Positions 17,357-28,405 of a DNA stretch of 64,000 bases are shown piece by piece (position 1 is the first letter of the stretch; the number at the start of each line of letters is the position of its first letter). This DNA comes from Musicola paradisiaca NCPPB 2511 (GTDB taxonomy: Bacteria; Pseudomonadota; Gammaproteobacteria; Enterobacterales; Enterobacteriaceae): NCBI RefSeq assembly GCF_000400505.1, contig NZ_CM001857.1, positions 3,404,290-3,468,289 of the forward strand. Reading direction: 5' to 3'. A program made the translations under genes and the position numbers. The notes under the pieces are model-generated. The model was given only the letters and a program-made list of their open reading frames with translations. It did no database searches and was not told the DNA's origin.

Positions 17357-17911
17357 TCATCCTTGATGAATGGCAGTTTTCCAGTCGTCAAAAGCGAGTT
17401 CCAGATTATTCTTATCATCGGAAAACCAGATCGTTCCTTCCTGCAGCGTGGCTTGCAGCGTCATATTACGAGTCGCCAGAGAGGCCAGCAGACCCAGTTG
17501 CCGATCATCCAAAAAGCGGATGGTCAGATTACGCAGAGGAGCGACTTTGTCAGCGATGTTTTGCCACCAGACTCGAGCCGCCCGCTCACCATAGGCATAC
17601 AGCACGACGGTAGGCGCAAGGCTGCAGGCTTTTTTCAACCGTTTTTCATCCGGTAGCCCCAGTTCGATCCACAGTTGCAGTTGTTGCGCATCGTCATGCA
17701 ACCAGATTTCCGGTTCATCATCGGCACACAACCCCTTGGTGAAACGTAAACGTTCATCGGCGTGACATACCCATGCCAACAAACGGAGCATCATCCGCTG
17801 ATCGGTTTCCGAAGGATGCTGGGCGATGGTCAAGCTGGCATCATGAAAAAAAGATCGGTCCATATCCGCAATGTTAACGCTCGCTTTGTAAACCGTTGCT
17901 TTCAATGCCAT
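17357..17911 (-). CDS. yaeQ: YaeQ family protein
   Basis: A 184-residue YaeQ (E. coli 181). The start at 17911 gives [19 protein letters not shown], the conserved beginning; the open frame runs 22 codons further up without family similarity. YaeQ has a compact fold related to PD-(D/E)XK nucleases, and the E. coli protein was described as a suppressor linked to transcription elongation, although its function is not settled. Visible conserved stretches are DADER-type text ([22 protein letters not shown]) and [16 protein letters not shown]. It sits between nlpE and yaeP-rof as in E. coli. Confidence 0.92.
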   Translation of the reverse strand: MALKATVYKASVNIADMDRSFFHDASLTIAQHPSETDQRMMLRLLAWVCHADERLRFTKGLCADDEPEIWLHDDAQQLQLWIELGLPDEKRLKKACSLAPTVVLYAYGERAARVWWQNIADKVAPLRNLTIRFLDDRQLGLLASLATRNMTLQATLQEGTIWFSDDKNNLELAFDDWKTAIHQG

Positions 17912-18095
17912 GTTTTCCCCCTTTCGACAGACGCGACAGTGTACCCGAAGCGCGCGATGCCACCCAACGCATTCCATGGCAAAACACCATTCCGTCTGCG
18001 CAGACTGTTTATGTCTGAACCGAGGACGCCCTCACAATCAATACCATAAGCACGGAATATGGCGCTTGCATATGCTGATAACCCGTAATGGCCTG

Positions 18096-18104
18096 TGCTA
18101 TAGT
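18096..18104 (+). promoter_or_regulatory. Extended -10 promoter for yaeP-rof
   Basis: TGCTATAGT at 18096-18104 matches an extended -10 (TGnTATAAT) with one mismatch. It lies about 100 bp before yaeP, leaving a leader of that length. No good -35 is at the usual distance. Confidence 0.45.
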
Positions 18105-18208
18105 CGAAAATAGAATTAGAGTTTATCTTCGTAGATTTATATTCTCGGCCACGATAACGACGACAAACGCATGAATGTCTACCGGGCTAAGCTCTAAGGG
18201 AGGATATT

Positions 18209-18409
18209 GTGCAACAATACAGTGAATTAGTACGCCGTCTTTATGCGGAGATCGCCAGCGGTGATCTGGGTTTCATACCCGACGCTCTGGGTTGTGTATT
18301 GAGAACCCTGGATGGCATTGCCGCCGACAGCGAATTGCCATCCTCTGTCAGGGAACAAGCGGCTTATGCCGCTGCTAACTTATTGGTGAGCGATTATGTC
18401 AATGAGTAA
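18209..18409 (+). CDS. yaeP: UPF0253 protein YaeP
   Basis: A 66-residue protein matching YaeP (UPF0253) through its whole length, with a GTG start at 18209 and a GGGAGG ribosome site before it. It is small, helical and of uncertain biochemical role. It overlaps the rof gene downstream by a few bases, so YaeP and the Rho inhibitor Rof are made together. Recent structural work names E. coli YaeP as a co-inhibitor that works with Rof on Rho; I recall this but cannot check it here. The shared transcript ends at the terminator at 18683. Confidence 0.92.
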   Translation: MQQYSELVRRLYAEIASGDLGFIPDALGCVLRTLDGIAADSELPSSVREQAAYAAANLLVSDYVNE

Positions 18410-18656
18410 TGAATATCAACCCATCAATTGTGATGACTACGATAATCTGGAAGCCACTTGCCAGCAGAAGCTGACGCTGACCGTTGAATTGCGCGACGGG
18501 GAGGTCGTCGTCGGAACTGCCAGCGATATGATCTCTCGAAAAAGTGTTGAATATCTGGTGATTGAAGCCTCGGGAAAAACTCGTGAACTTCGCCTTGACC
18601 ATATACTGAGCTTCAGCCATCCCGAAATCGGCAAAGTTGTGGTGAGCGAATCCTGA
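18402..18656 (+). CDS. rof: Rho-binding antiterminator Rof
   Basis: An 84-residue Rof, the protein that binds Rho and blocks its RNA loading, so reducing rho-dependent termination. The text [13 protein letters not shown], then [33 protein letters not shown], is the family hallmark, forming a small Sm-like beta-barrel. I prefer the ATG at 18402 because it gives the E. coli length; an ATG two codons earlier (18396) is in frame. It overlaps the end of yaeP, and a strong terminator follows 27 bp after its stop. Confidence 0.95.
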   Translation: MSNEYQPINCDDYDNLEATCQQKLTLTVELRDGEVVVGTASDMISRKSVEYLVIEASGKTRELRLDHILSFSHPEIGKVVVSES

Positions 18657-18682
18657 CGGAATTCTGCCCGGTAAATGCAGCC

Positions 18683-18713
18683 AAACGGACAACCCAGGTT
18701 GTCCGTTTTTTTA
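18683..18713 (+). terminator. Rho-independent terminator of yaeP-rof
   Basis: AAACGGACAAC (18683-18693) pairs with GTTGTCCGTTT (18698-18708) around CCAG and runs into a T tract. An 11-bp stem, strong. Confidence 0.93.
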
Positions 18714-18914
18714 TTGCCGACGGAAAACCGCGTCCAGGCGACATGAACACACACCGGTTTGGTGCTCTCTTACCCGATCCTTACGCTTTCAAACTTCCGG
18801 AACAGTAGAAACGGGCAGTGAAAGAACCGGGCGGCAACAGAGCAAACGTCGTCGCAATCCCTTTCAAAGAAACACATCCATCCGAGATGGCATACCGGCG
18901 CGACCGACATTGGG

Positions 18915-20261
18915 CTATTCATCGCCCTCCCCCGGTAAATGCCAGTCAACATACCAGCCACCACTCTCTGATTCTGGTTGCCCGGCCTGGGTCACAAAAC
19001 GCCCGAGCGCGGCGATCAGCACATCGTTGTAGAAAATCATCGGCGTTCTGTCACGAAGCCAGGGCGGCACGCCCAATTCCTGCCACAACTTCTTGATATG
19101 ACGCCCATGCTGGCGCCCGACAATATGCACGTCGCCGGAAGCACTGAATCTCACCGTCACCGTTTCATGGCGTTGTGGACGACGGATACAGGCGCCGGTT
19201 TTCTCAGACGACAACCGTAATTCTCCCAAGCCATCAGGCAACGGCAATGCCCCGATTTCCGGCTGCCACGCCAGAACACACGCCTTCACCGAGTTCATTA
19301 CCGGCAAAAGGTACAAATCGCCCCGGAATCGCCGTACTTGCCAACGCCCCAATAGGAGCGATGGTTCAGCGTCCTCCCGGCAGCAGGCGACTTCCAGCCA
19401 CAAACGCGACAGTTGATCCCGCGCGGGCATTTTCGCCCCACGCGACGCCAGCCAGCGACGTAGCAACGCGAAACGACGCGCCGGGCTCAATGGGCGTAAA
19501 GCACCGATAGCCAACCCGCCTTGCGGATTGCACATCCCCGCCAAAGCCTCCGCCAGCAGTTCATCCAACAATTGTTCCTGCTCCGCGCACAGTTCGGCGC
19601 TGCGCGCCACGGCGGACGGAAAGTGCGGCCATCGCTGTTTCAACAAGGGAAGGATCCGCAGACGAAGGAAATTGCGATCAAATCGCTCATCGCTATTGCT
19701 GTCATCTTCAATCCAACGCAATTGGTGTGTGTTGGCATAGCACGCCAGTTGCTCGCGCGACATGTTCAGCAAAGGCCGCCGTTGTCTGAACGCTCCGCTT
19801 GCCGAAAACGCCGCCATGCTGGCGAGCCCGGCAGGGCCGCTGCCCCGCTTGAGTGCCAGCAGGAATGTCTCGCTCTGATCGTCTTGATGCTGCGCCGTCA
19901 GCAAGGTTTCCTGCGGTTGCAGCGACGTCCTCAGGGCGGCATAGCGCGCCTCGCGAGCGGAGGCTTCAATACCGCCACGCCGCGCATCAACGTGGACGGT
20001 CAACACCTCAAACGGAATCCGCCATAACTGGCATTGGCGACGACAGTGGTCAGCCCAGGCATCCGCACGCGGATTAAGCCCGTGATGAACGTAAGCGGCC
20101 CGCACCTCAATCGGCAATTGCTGTTGCAAGCGCATCATCAGATGCAGCAGTACGCAGGAATCCAGCCCACCGCTGTATGCCACCAAAAAACGGCTATCGG
20201 CGTCGATCTGCCGGCGCAACAACGCCAGGAGATCGTTTTCCGGCACATGTTCAGCGCTCAT
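18915..20261 (-). CDS. tilS: tRNA(Ile)-lysidine synthase TilS
   Basis: A 448-residue TilS that turns C34 of the tRNA-Ile CAU anticodon into lysidine, so it reads AUA. The PP-loop ATP site is VAYSGGLDSCVLLHL near the N-terminus, followed by the TilS-specific stretch around DRNFLRLRILPLL and the C-terminal tRNA-binding domain (HIKKLWQELGVPPWLRDRTPMI). I start it at 20261 because ATGAGCGCTGA overlaps the end of yaeR and matches the family start. It is essential in relatives. The intergenic stretch after it (18714-18914) shows no gene. Confidence 0.95.
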   Translation of the reverse strand: MSAEHVPENDLLALLRRQIDADSRFLVAYSGGLDSCVLLHLMMRLQQQLPIEVRAAYVHHGLNPRADAWADHCRRQCQLWRIPFEVLTVHVDARRGGIEASAREARYAALRTSLQPQETLLTAQHQDDQSETFLLALKRGSGPAGLASMAAFSASGAFRQRRPLLNMSREQLACYANTHQLRWIEDDSNSDERFDRNFLRLRILPLLKQRWPHFPSAVARSAELCAEQEQLLDELLAEALAGMCNPQGGLAIGALRPLSPARRFALLRRWLASRGAKMPARDQLSRLWLEVACCREDAEPSLLLGRWQVRRFRGDLYLLPVMNSVKACVLAWQPEIGALPLPDGLGELRLSSEKTGACIRRPQRHETVTVRFSASGDVHIVGRQHGRHIKKLWQELGVPPWLRDRTPMIFYNDVLIAALGRFVTQAGQPESESGGWYVDWHLPGEGDE

Positions 20262-20640
20262 AAAGTTCCAGGGGTAATCCATCAGGATCGGCGAAAAAGG
20301 TAAAACGACGCCCGGTTATCTCATCAGTGCGAACCGGCTCGCAATCCACGCCCGCGGCATTCAGTTCGGCCACCGCTTGCCCGATATCCTCCACCGCAAA
20401 CGCCAAATGCCGCAGACCGCAAGCTTCCGGACGACTCACCCGCGCAGGTGGAGCAGGGAAGGAAAACAGCTCAATCAGATAACGATCATTGAGCGACAGA
20501 TCGCCTTTCCAGGAGTCTCTGGCCGAACGATAGATTTCATTGATCAGAGTAAAACCCAATACGTCGCAATAAAAACGCTTACTTCGGACGTAATCGGAAG
20601 CGATGATCGCTATATGGTGGATATCCTGCAGTTTCAACAT
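20251..20640 (-). CDS. yaeR: VOC/glyoxalase-like protein YaeR
   Basis: A 129-residue vicinal-oxygen-chelate protein. It starts at 20640 with MLKLQDIHHIAIIASDY. The two beta-alpha-beta-beta-beta modules show the metal-type positions His (HHIAII), Glu (LIELFSF), His (GLRHLAFAV) and Glu (LPLELYER), as in glyoxalase I-like enzymes. The substrate is unknown. The gene overlaps tilS by 11 bp and lies downstream of the accA terminator. E. coli has ldcC between accA and yaeR; it is absent here. Confidence 0.92.
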   Translation of the reverse strand: MLKLQDIHHIAIIASDYVRSKRFYCDVLGFTLINEIYRSARDSWKGDLSLNDRYLIELFSFPAPPARVSRPEACGLRHLAFAVEDIGQAVAELNAAGVDCEPVRTDEITGRRFTFFADPDGLPLELYER

Positions 20641-20678
20641 GGGTGTCAATCCGGGACAGATCAGACCGCCATCATAAC

Positions 20679-20713
20679 AAAAAAGCCCGCTATCGTTGCC
20701 AATAGCGGACTTT
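20679..20713 (-). terminator. Terminator after accA
   Basis: On the minus strand the arms CCGCTAT and ATAGCGG (20702-20708 and 20687-20693) form a hairpin with flanking AAAG/CTTT pairing, followed by a run of T. It separates accA from yaeR. Confidence 0.85.
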
Positions 20714-20740
20714 CCGGACAAGCATTATGTGGTCTAACGA

Positions 20741-21700
20741 TCAACAGTAGCCGTAGTTCATCAAACGCTGATAGCGACGGTTGAGCAATTCGTGTTCACT
20801 CAGCGTGTCCAGTTCAGCGAGATCCGACAACAGTTGAGATTTCAGCGAGGCGGCCATCGCTTCCACATCACGGTGGGCCGAGCCCAGCGGTTCGGGAATC
20901 ACTGCGTCGATCAGTTGCAGCTCTTTCAGGCGCGGTGCCGTAATCCCCATGGCGTCAGCCGCCAGCGGCGCCTTGTCCGCACTCTTCCACAGAATGGATG
21001 CGCAACCTTCCGGCGAAATCACGGAATACGTGCTGTACTGCAACATGTTGACCTTGTCGCCCACGCCAATCGCCAGCGCGCCGCCAGAACCGCCTTCGCC
21101 GATCACGGTGCAAACAATCGGTACGCTCAGCCCAGACATTTCACGCAGGTTGCGGGCAATAGCCTCGGACTGCCCGCGCTCTTCCGCGCCTACGCCCGGA
21201 TAGGCTCCCGGCGTGTCGATGAAGGTGATGATCGGCATTTTGAAACGTTCAGCCATTTCCATCAGCCGCAGCGCCTTACGGTAGCCTTCCGGCGCCGGCA
21301 TGCCGAAATTACGGCGAATCTTTTCTTTGGTTTCACGGCCTTTCTGATGGCCGATGATCATCACCGGACGCCCATCCAGCCGGGCGATGCCCCCAACGAT
21401 CGCTTTGTCGTCGGCAAAGGCGCGATCCCCCGCCAGCTCGTCAAAATCGGTGAAGATGTGCTGCACATAATCCAACGTATAAGGACGCAACGGGTGGCGC
21501 GCTAACTGGGCGACTTGCCATGCCCCGAGGTCGGAGAAGATTTTGCGCGTCAGTTCTACGCTTTTCTCTCGCAGACGCTTTATTTCCTCGTCCAGATTAA
21601 TATCTAATTTTTCGTCCTGGCGGCTAACTGAGGTCAGGGAATCAATCTTCGCTTCCAACTCTGCAATCGGCTGCTCAAAATCAAGAAAATTCAGACTCAT
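20741..21700 (-). CDS. accA: Acetyl-CoA carboxylase carboxyltransferase alpha, AccA
   Basis: A 319-residue AccA, the exact E. coli length. With AccD it transfers the carboxyl group from biotin to acetyl-CoA to make malonyl-CoA, the first step of fatty-acid synthesis. Conserved stretches include the N-terminal [19 protein letters not shown] helix, [17 protein letters not shown] and the active-site region [15 protein letters not shown] with [11 protein letters not shown]. It lies 12 bp after dnaE and is likely co-transcribed with it. A terminator follows. Confidence 0.98.
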   Translation of the reverse strand: MSLNFLDFEQPIAELEAKIDSLTSVSRQDEKLDINLDEEIKRLREKSVELTRKIFSDLGAWQVAQLARHPLRPYTLDYVQHIFTDFDELAGDRAFADDKAIVGGIARLDGRPVMIIGHQKGRETKEKIRRNFGMPAPEGYRKALRLMEMAERFKMPIITFIDTPGAYPGVGAEERGQSEAIARNLREMSGLSVPIVCTVIGEGGSGGALAIGVGDKVNMLQYSTYSVISPEGCASILWKSADKAPLAADAMGITAPRLKELQLIDAVIPEPLGSAHRDVEAMAASLKSQLLSDLAELDTLSEHELLNRRYQRLMNYGYC

Positions 21701-21712
21701 AGTATTCCTATA

Positions 21713-24700
21713 TTAGTCAAATTCCAGTTCTACCTGTTCACTACCAACCAGAGTGCGTAAGTCATTCAGCAACCCGTCGGTAGGCGTAACACGCCACGCG
21801 GCACCAAAGCGTAACCGGGCTCGCGCATCCTCTCTCAGGTAGTAAAGATGCACCGGAATCGTCCCCGATCGATGGGGTTCCAACGACTGACGGAGACGGT
21901 TTAATAGCTGGTCATCAATTTGCCTGTCGGTCAGCGAGATAGCAAGTCCGCGCGCGTATTTTTCCCGCGCTTCGCTGATATCCATTAACTCCCGGGCAGT
22001 CATTCTAAGTCCACCGCTAAAGTCATCAAAGCTGACCTGTCCGCTGGCGATAAGAATGCGATCCTTCTCCAACAGATGCTGATATTTCTCCAGTGCGTCG
22101 GTAAACAGCATCACTTCCAGGCGACCAGAACGATCGTCCAGCGTACACACGCCGATACGGTTGCCTCGTTTAGTCACCATGACACGCGCAGCCAGCACCA
22201 ACCCGACGGCGATGGTGACTTTTCCCCGCTCCGTGGGATGCATGTCTTTCAAACGCCCGCCTCCGGCATAGCGTTCAATTTCTTTCAGATACTGGTTGAT
22301 CGGATGTCCAGTCAGGTACAGTCCCAACGTCTCGCGCTCGCCATCCAACACCACCTGCTCCGGCCACGGCGGTACCGTACTGTACGACTGTTCAACCTGC
22401 TCCGGCGATTCCGTCAATACACCGAACATATCCGACTGCCCAATGGCTTCCGCCCTGGCGTGCTGCTCGGCGGACTTCATGGCATCGGGCAATGAGTTCA
22501 TCAGCGCCGCACGGTGAGGGCCCAGCCGGTCAAACGCGCCGGACATGATCAGTTTTTCCAGTACCCGGCGGTTCAGCTTTTTGATATCGGTACGGGCGCA
22601 AAGATCGAACAAATCGCGGAAATAGCCGCCGTTATTGCGAGCCTCGATAATGGCTTCAATCGGCCCTTCGCCCACACCTTTTATCGCCCCGATGCCGTAA
22701 ACGATCTCTCCCGCATCGTTAACATGAAAATGATACAGACCGCTGTTGATATCCGGTGGCAGGATTTTCAGCCCCATACGCCAGCATTCATCGACCAGAC
22801 CGACGATTTTGTCGGTATTGTCCATATCCGCGGTCATCACCGCCGCCATAAATTCAGCAGGATAATGCGCCTTCAGCCACAGGGTCTGGTACGACACCAG
22901 CGCATAAGCCGCCGAGTGTGACTTGTTGAAACCATAACCGGCGAATTTCTCCACCAGATCGAAGATTTTCATCGACAACTCGCCGTCGACGCCCATCTTC
23001 TCCGCGCCCTCTTTGAACACCGAGCGCTGCTTCGCCATTTCCTCCGGTTTTTTCTTACCCATCGCACGGCGCAGCATGTCGGCCCCGCCAAGCGTATAAC
23101 CTGCCAGCACCTGGGCTATCTGCATTACCTGTTCCTGGTACAGGATGATGCCGTAAGTCGGTTCCAGCACCGGCTTAAGCGATTCATGCTGCCACTGGAT
23201 ATCCGGATAGGAGAGCTCTTCGCGTCCGTGCTTACGGTCGATAAAGTTATCTACCATGCCGGATTGCAACGGCCCTGGCCGGAACAAGGCCACCAGCGCG
23301 ATCATATCCTCGAAGCAGTCAGGCTTCAGACGTTTAATCAAATCCTTCATGCCGCGCGATTCAAGCTGGAACACCGCCGTGGTTTCCGAACGTTGCAGCA
23401 TATCGAAGCTTTTTTTATCATCCAGCGGGATCGCAGCGATATCCACCGGTTCCAGCCCCTGCTTTTCCCGGCGGGGGTTGATCATCTCCAACGCCCAGTT
23501 GATGATGGTCAGGGTGCGCAATCCCAGGAAGTCGAACTTCACCAGACCGGCGTATTCCACGTCGCTCTTGTCAAACTGAGTCACCGGATGATGCCCTTCC
23601 GGATCGCAATACAGCGGCGCGAAATCAGTGATCTTGGTCGGCGAAATCACCACGCCGCCGGCGTGTTTACCTGCGTTACGAGTGACCCCTTCCAATTTGC
23701 GCGCCATATCGATCAGCGCCTTGACCTCTTCATCCGCGTCATAGATCTCGCCCAGTTGCGGTTCGGCGGCAAAGGCTTTCTCCAGCGTCATCCCAGGATC
23801 TGGCGGCACCAGTTTGGAAATACGATCGACAAAACCGTAAGGGTGCCCCAGTACGCGCCCAACGTCCCGAATAACTGCCTTCGCGGCCATGGTACCGAAC
23901 GTGATGATCTGGGATACCGCATCACGGCCGTACATGTCGGCAACGTGATCGATCACCAAATCACGCTTTTCCATACAGAAATCGACGTCAAAGTCAGGCA
24001 TCGACACACGTTCCGGATTAAGGAAACGTTCGAACAGCAGGTCAAACGCCAGCGGATCCAGATCGGTAATTTTGAGCGCATAGGCCACCAGCGAGCCCGC
24101 CCCCGAGCCTCGCCCCGGCCCAACCGGCACATTGTTGTCCTTGGACCACTGGATAAACTCCATCACGATGAGGAAGTAACCGGGAAACCCCATCTGGTTG
24201 ATGACATTGAGTTCAATCTCCAGGCGCTCATCGTATTCAGGCCGGCGATTGGCGCGCTCCTCTTCATCGGGAAACAGGAAAACAAGCCGCTCCTCCAGCC
24301 CTTCTCTGGCCCGCAAGACCAGATAATCCTCCGTCGTCATGTCGCCCGTTGGGAACTGCGGCAGGAAATATTCACCCAGACGGATGGTGACGTTACACCG
24401 TTTGGCGATCTCTACGCTGTTTTCCAGCGCTTCAGGAATATCGGCGAACAGTTCGCACATTTCCTGTTCACTGCGCATATATTGCTGGGGACTGTAGTTG
24501 CGAGGGCGCTTGGGGTCGTCCAGCGTAAAGCCGTCGTGGATGGCGACGCGGATCTCATGGGCATCAAAGTCATCTTCACTGATGAAACACACATCGTTGG
24601 TGGCCACCACCGGCAAACCGCGCTCCGTAGCCAGAGCAACCACTGCGTGCAGATAACTCTCTTCATCAGGGCGGCCGGTGCGTATCAGTTCCAGATAAAA

Positions 24701-25195
24701 ACGTTGAGGAAAGTGCTGCTGATAAAACGCCACACACTGATCCACCAGCGTCTGGTTGCCGCGCAGCAGGAACTTGCCGATGTCGCCTTGCCGTCCTCCG
24801 GAGAGCAACAGCAATCCGGCCTGATGCTCCACCAGCCATTCTCGCTCGATCGTCGGCCCAGCTGCGCCATAGCCGCGCTGGTAGGCGCGTGAAATCAGCA
24901 ACGTCAGGTTCTGATAACCGTCGTTATTCATCGCCAGCACGCTGAGGCGCGCCAGCTCATCCCCCAACTCTTCACTTTGCAGATAAAAATCGGCGCCGAT
25001 AATCGGCTTGATACCCGCGCCATGGGCGCCGCCGTAAAACTTCACCAGCCCGCAAAGATTGGTGAAATCGGTGATCGCTATCGCAGGCATTCCCAGCGCC
25101 GCCGCTTTCTTTACCAACGGGCCGACTTTCGCCAGCCCATCGATCATGGAATAGTCACTGTGAACACGCAGGTGTACAAAACGTGGTTCGGCCAT
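21713..25195 (-). CDS. dnaE: DNA polymerase III alpha subunit DnaE
   Basis: A 1160-residue catalytic subunit of the replicative polymerase, identical in length to E. coli. It begins with the PHP domain ([26 protein letters not shown]). The palm has the catalytic aspartates in [14 protein letters not shown] and [15 protein letters not shown]. Later come the fingers, the tandem helix-hairpin-helix, the beta-clamp site (near QSDMFGVL) and the OB domain ([15 protein letters not shown]). Large open frames on the opposite strand across this gene are codon-bias shadows. It is followed closely by accA and preceded by rnhB, the usual order. Confidence 0.98.
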   Translation of the reverse strand: MAEPRFVHLRVHSDYSMIDGLAKVGPLVKKAAALGMPAIAITDFTNLCGLVKFYGGAHGAGIKPIIGADFYLQSEELGDELARLSVLAMNNDGYQNLTLLISRAYQRGYGAAGPTIEREWLVEHQAGLLLLSGGRQGDIGKFLLRGNQTLVDQCVAFYQQHFPQRFYLELIRTGRPDEESYLHAVVALATERGLPVVATNDVCFISEDDFDAHEIRVAIHDGFTLDDPKRPRNYSPQQYMRSEQEMCELFADIPEALENSVEIAKRCNVTIRLGEYFLPQFPTGDMTTEDYLVLRAREGLEERLVFLFPDEEERANRRPEYDERLEIELNVINQMGFPGYFLIVMEFIQWSKDNNVPVGPGRGSGAGSLVAYALKITDLDPLAFDLLFERFLNPERVSMPDFDVDFCMEKRDLVIDHVADMYGRDAVSQIITFGTMAAKAVIRDVGRVLGHPYGFVDRISKLVPPDPGMTLEKAFAAEPQLGEIYDADEEVKALIDMARKLEGVTRNAGKHAGGVVISPTKITDFAPLYCDPEGHHPVTQFDKSDVEYAGLVKFDFLGLRTLTIINWALEMINPRREKQGLEPVDIAAIPLDDKKSFDMLQRSETTAVFQLESRGMKDLIKRLKPDCFEDMIALVALFRPGPLQSGMVDNFIDRKHGREELSYPDIQWQHESLKPVLEPTYGIILYQEQVMQIAQVLAGYTLGGADMLRRAMGKKKPEEMAKQRSVFKEGAEKMGVDGELSMKIFDLVEKFAGYGFNKSHSAAYALVSYQTLWLKAHYPAEFMAAVMTADMDNTDKIVGLVDECWRMGLKILPPDINSGLYHFHVNDAGEIVYGIGAIKGVGEGPIEAIIEARNNGGYFRDLFDLCARTDIKKLNRRVLEKLIMSGAFDRLGPHRAALMNSLPDAMKSAEQHARAEAIGQSDMFGVLTESPEQVEQSYSTVPPWPEQVVLDGERETLGLYLTGHPINQYLKEIERYAGGGRLKDMHPTERGKVTIAVGLVLAARVMVTKRGNRIGVCTLDDRSGRLEVMLFTDALEKYQHLLEKDRILIASGQVSFDDFSGGLRMTARELMDISEAREKYARGLAISLTDRQIDDQLLNRLRQSLEPHRSGTIPVHLYYLREDARARLRFGAAWRVTPTDGLLNDLRTLVGSEQVELEFD

Positions 25196-25261
25196 TTTCA
25201 GATCCCATAATCTCTTCAGTAATCAGCCTGACGAAAATATCAGGCTGCTCATGCGTTTGCG

Positions 25262-25858
25262 TTATGCCAGACCCAACACCCGCTTAACCGGGGCAAAACT
25301 GCGTCTGTGGTGGAGGGTGGCGCCAAGCGTCGCCAGTTTTTCCAGGTGATAGGCTGTAGGATAGCCCTTGTGCTGTGCAAATCCATACTCAGGAAACAGC
25401 TTATCCAGCTCTTCCATTTCACGATCGCGCGTGACCTTCGCCAGAATGGACGCCGCGCTGATTTCGGCGACCCGGCTATCCCCTTTGACCACCGCCATTG
25501 ACGGCATAGGCAGCGAAGGACACCGATTGCCGTCAATCAGCACATAGTCCGGCGTGACGGGCAACCCGGCCACAGCACGCTGCATCGCCAGCATGGTGGC
25601 ATGCAATATATTTAACTGATCGATCTCTTCCGGTTCGGCACGCCCAAGGCTCCAGGCCCGCGCTTTTTCCCGAATTTCGTCATACAGCACCCGGCGACGT
25701 TTCTCGCTGAGCTGCTTGGAATCTGCCAAACCGGCAATCGGTTTGGCCGGGTCAAGAATGACAGCGGCGGTCACTACCGCGCCGACCAGCGGCCCGCGGC
25801 CGACTTCATCCACGCCGGCAATACAAATTGCCTGCGGATAGACAAAAATCTCACTCAT
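25262..25858 (-). CDS. rnhB: Ribonuclease HII
   Basis: A 198-residue RNase HII, which nicks DNA at single ribonucleotides and removes RNA from hybrids. The start at 25858 gives [33 protein letters not shown], the E. coli length and the catalytic Asp-Glu in VDEVGRGPL. Further acidic residues are in YVLIDGN and, in the motif [12 protein letters not shown], the final Asp. The ATG overlaps the stop of lpxB by 4 bp, so the two are coupled. Confidence 0.97.
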   Translation of the reverse strand: MSEIFVYPQAICIAGVDEVGRGPLVGAVVTAAVILDPAKPIAGLADSKQLSEKRRRVLYDEIREKARAWSLGRAEPEEIDQLNILHATMLAMQRAVAGLPVTPDYVLIDGNRCPSLPMPSMAVVKGDSRVAEISAASILAKVTRDREMEELDKLFPEYGFAQHKGYPTAYHLEKLATLGATLHHRRSFAPVKRVLGLA

Positions 25859-27003
25859 GATCGTGACAACTCCAGTACCGCCTGGGCAGCTTGCTCGTCG
25901 GCATTGCAACGGATCTGCTCATGCAGGTGCAGAAAAGTCTGTTGCAGCACATTGACCTGTTCGCCACCCTGTAGCCATGGCATTAATGCGGCCGCCAGAT
26001 TTTCCGGCGTGCAGTCGTCCTGCAGCAATTCAGTGACCAACTCCCGGCCAGCCAACAGATTCGGCAGCGATACCCAAGGGGTTTTTACCAACCGTTTCGC
26101 CAGCCAGAAAGTGAAAGGTTTCATTCGATACCCCACCACCATCGGGCTTTTAGCCAACATACACTCCAACGCCGCTGTTCCCGATGCCAGCAGCGTCGCA
26201 TCGCTGGCGATCATGGCTTCACGCGCATGACCGTCCAACAAACGAACCGCCAAATTCGGCGCGACTGCGGCCTTGATGTGCTCGAACTGTTCGCGGCGTC
26301 GCTGATTCACCAGCGGCACCACAACCTCCATATCCGGCCAAGTCTGACGCAACAGCGCTGCGGTCTTCAGGAAATCCGCGCTCAGCATGTCCACTTCAGC
26401 GCTGCGGCTACCTGGCAATAAGGACAGACAGCGCGATGCTTCTGGAAGCCCCAGCATACGACGTGCAGCCAACTTGTCGGGATGTAACGGCATGGCATCT
26501 GCCATGGTATGCCCGATAAAACGGCAAGGGACATCGAAACGATCGTAAAATGCTTTTTCGAAAGGCAGAAACGCCAACACCATGTGCGTAGCGCGCGCAA
26601 TCTTGAAGACCCGCTTCTGACGCCACGCCCAGACTGATGGGCTAACATAATGGATAGTCTTGATGCCGCTGCGTTTTAGGCGTTCTTCAAGGGTAATGTT
26701 GAAGTCCGGCGCATCAATGCCGACGAACACATCAGGCTGTAATTCGGTAAAACGGCGGGTAAGGTCGCGGCGGATCTTCAACAACCGGGGCAGACGCCCC
26801 AGCACTTCAACCACGCCCATGACGGCCAACTCTTCCATCTCATACCAGGCTTCACACCCGGCAGCCTGCATACGCGGGCCGGCGACACCGACGAAGCGCG
26901 CATCGGGCACTGCGGTCTTTAACGCCTGGATCAACCCGGCACCCAAAATATCGCCGGAGGTTTCTCCGGCGACCAGGCCTATAGTAAGAGGACGCTGCGG
27001 CAT
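25855..27003 (-). CDS. lpxB: Lipid A disaccharide synthase LpxB
   Basis: A 382-residue GT19 glycosyltransferase that joins UDP-diacylglucosamine and lipid X to make the lipid A disaccharide at the inner membrane. Conserved stretches: [17 protein letters not shown] at the N-terminus, [21 protein letters not shown] and [13 protein letters not shown] (nucleotide-sugar site), then the membrane-associated C-terminal region. It lies 4 bp after lpxA and overlaps rnhB. Length equals that of E. coli. Confidence 0.98.
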   Translation of the reverse strand: MPQRPLTIGLVAGETSGDILGAGLIQALKTAVPDARFVGVAGPRMQAAGCEAWYEMEELAVMGVVEVLGRLPRLLKIRRDLTRRFTELQPDVFVGIDAPDFNITLEERLKRSGIKTIHYVSPSVWAWRQKRVFKIARATHMVLAFLPFEKAFYDRFDVPCRFIGHTMADAMPLHPDKLAARRMLGLPEASRCLSLLPGSRSAEVDMLSADFLKTAALLRQTWPDMEVVVPLVNQRRREQFEHIKAAVAPNLAVRLLDGHAREAMIASDATLLASGTAALECMLAKSPMVVGYRMKPFTFWLAKRLVKTPWVSLPNLLAGRELVTELLQDDCTPENLAAALMPWLQGGEQVNVLQQTFLHLHEQIRCNADEQAAQAVLELSRS

Positions 27004-27007
27004 AAAA

Positions 27008-27796
27008 TCAGCGGATGATGCCGCGCGTTGAGCGGGCGAAGAAATCGAGGAAGGCCTGCACGGCCGGTTGTTCAGCCGCCAGCGCTTCCAAATCGGGTTT
27101 GACTTCGTCCAGCGTTTTGCCGCTACGGTAGATCAGTTTGTAGGCAGCGCGAATCGCCTGCAGCGTTTCCTTATCAAAACCGCGACGTTTCAAGCCTTCA
27201 ATATTGATGCCGAACGGCGTTGCGTGGTTTCCCTGTGCAATCACATAAGGGGGAACATCCTGCGCCACGCCGGAACACCCACCGACCATAACGTGTTCAC
27301 CGATAACGCAGAACTGATGTACCGCCGTCATCCCGCCGATGATGGCAAAATCATCGACAAAGACGTGCCCGCCCAGCGTTGCATTGTTGGCCAGGATGCA
27401 ACGGCTTCCGACGATGCAATCGTGAGCGATATGCGTATTGATCATCAACAGGTTATCGCTACCGACCTTAGTCAACCCACCGCCCTGCGCCGTACCGCGG
27501 TGAATAGTCACGCTTTCGCGGATCCGATTACGGTCGCCAATCTCGACACGGGTCGGCTCCCCGGCGTATTTCAAGTCCTGATTGACCTCACCGATAGAGG
27601 CAAACTGGTAGATTTCATTATCGCAGCCAATGCGCGTAATGCCATTTACCACGACATGGGACTTGAGCACGGTTCCAGCCCCGATCTCTACCTGAGCGCC
27701 GATATAGCAGAACGGCCCGATATAGGCGCCAGCGCCTATCACTGCTCCGTCTTCAACAATGGAACTGGGGTGAATAAAGGCGGTTTGATCAATCAC
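27008..27796 (-). CDS. lpxA: UDP-GlcNAc acyltransferase LpxA
   Basis: A 262-residue trimeric left-handed beta-helix acyltransferase, the first step of lipid A synthesis, adding a hydroxyacyl chain from ACP. The hexapeptide repeats run from [22 protein letters not shown] to about residue 185. The catalytic His is in [12 protein letters not shown], and a C-terminal helical part follows. It sits 4 bp after fabZ in the conserved lpxD-fabZ-lpxA-lpxB order. Confidence 0.98.
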   Translation of the reverse strand: MIDQTAFIHPSSIVEDGAVIGAGAYIGPFCYIGAQVEIGAGTVLKSHVVVNGITRIGCDNEIYQFASIGEVNQDLKYAGEPTRVEIGDRNRIRESVTIHRGTAQGGGLTKVGSDNLLMINTHIAHDCIVGSRCILANNATLGGHVFVDDFAIIGGMTAVHQFCVIGEHVMVGGCSGVAQDVPPYVIAQGNHATPFGINIEGLKRRGFDKETLQAIRAAYKLIYRSGKTLDEVKPDLEALAAEQPAVQAFLDFFARSTRGIIR

Positions 27797-27800
27797 GTTA

Positions 27801-28256
27801 TCAGGCCTCCCGACGGCGAGCGCACATCATTTCCGCTTCGCAAGCTACTTCACCATCTACTTTAGCTACGCCACGAAAACGAGCCACACCGCGACGTTCT
27901 TTAATAAATTCGACTTCCAGAATCATCTGGTCTCCCGGCAGAACCGGACGTTTGAAACGGGCTTCATCAATTGCGGCGAAATAATACAACTCGCCCGGCT
28001 CAAGCTTACCTACGCTCTTGAACGCCAGAATACCGGTGGCCTGCGCCATGGCTTCCAGAATCAATACACCTGGGAAGATGGGCTTGCCCGGGAAGTGCCC
28101 TTGAAAGAAGGGCTCGTTCACCGTAACGTTCTTCACCGCGCGTAGGAATTTCCCTTCTTCAAAATTCAGTACGCGATCTACCAGCAGGAACGGGTAGCGG
28201 TGCGGCAATAGATCCAGAATCTCTCCGATATCCAGAGTATGGGTGTCTGTATTCAA
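27801..28256 (-). CDS. fabZ: Beta-hydroxyacyl-ACP dehydratase FabZ
   Basis: A 151-residue hot-dog-fold dehydratase of fatty-acid elongation. I place the start at a TTG (28256), because AGGAAG precedes it, the length then equals E. coli FabZ, and the E. coli gene also uses TTG. An in-frame ATG six codons upstream (28274) is the alternative. Active-site residues: His in [14 protein letters not shown] and Glu in [11 protein letters not shown]. The substrate pool is shared with LpxA and LpxD, which flank it. Confidence 0.95.
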   Translation of the reverse strand: MNTDTHTLDIGEILDLLPHRYPFLLVDRVLNFEEGKFLRAVKNVTVNEPFFQGHFPGKPIFPGVLILEAMAQATGILAFKSVGKLEPGELYYFAAIDEARFKRPVLPGDQMILEVEFIKERRGVARFRGVAKVDGEVACEAEMMCARRREA

Positions 28257-28405
28257 AATACTCTTCCTGTCCATAAAATGATGTCATCAACAACACGGCC
28301 CGCCGAAACCTCAACATGAGGAATACGATGCAGGCCGCAAATCAGGCTCAGGCGCGCCAGCGCCAGCCTTGCTTGTCAAACGCTGAGGTCATGAATACGG
28401 GTGAC

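Noticed and set aside
23186..24892. Long open frame (568 codons) on the plus strand
   Set aside because: It lies wholly opposite dnaE, has no ribosome site or recognisable motifs, and is a by-product of the GC-rich codon pattern. Similar frames opposite mutS, bamA, accA and glnD were also dropped.
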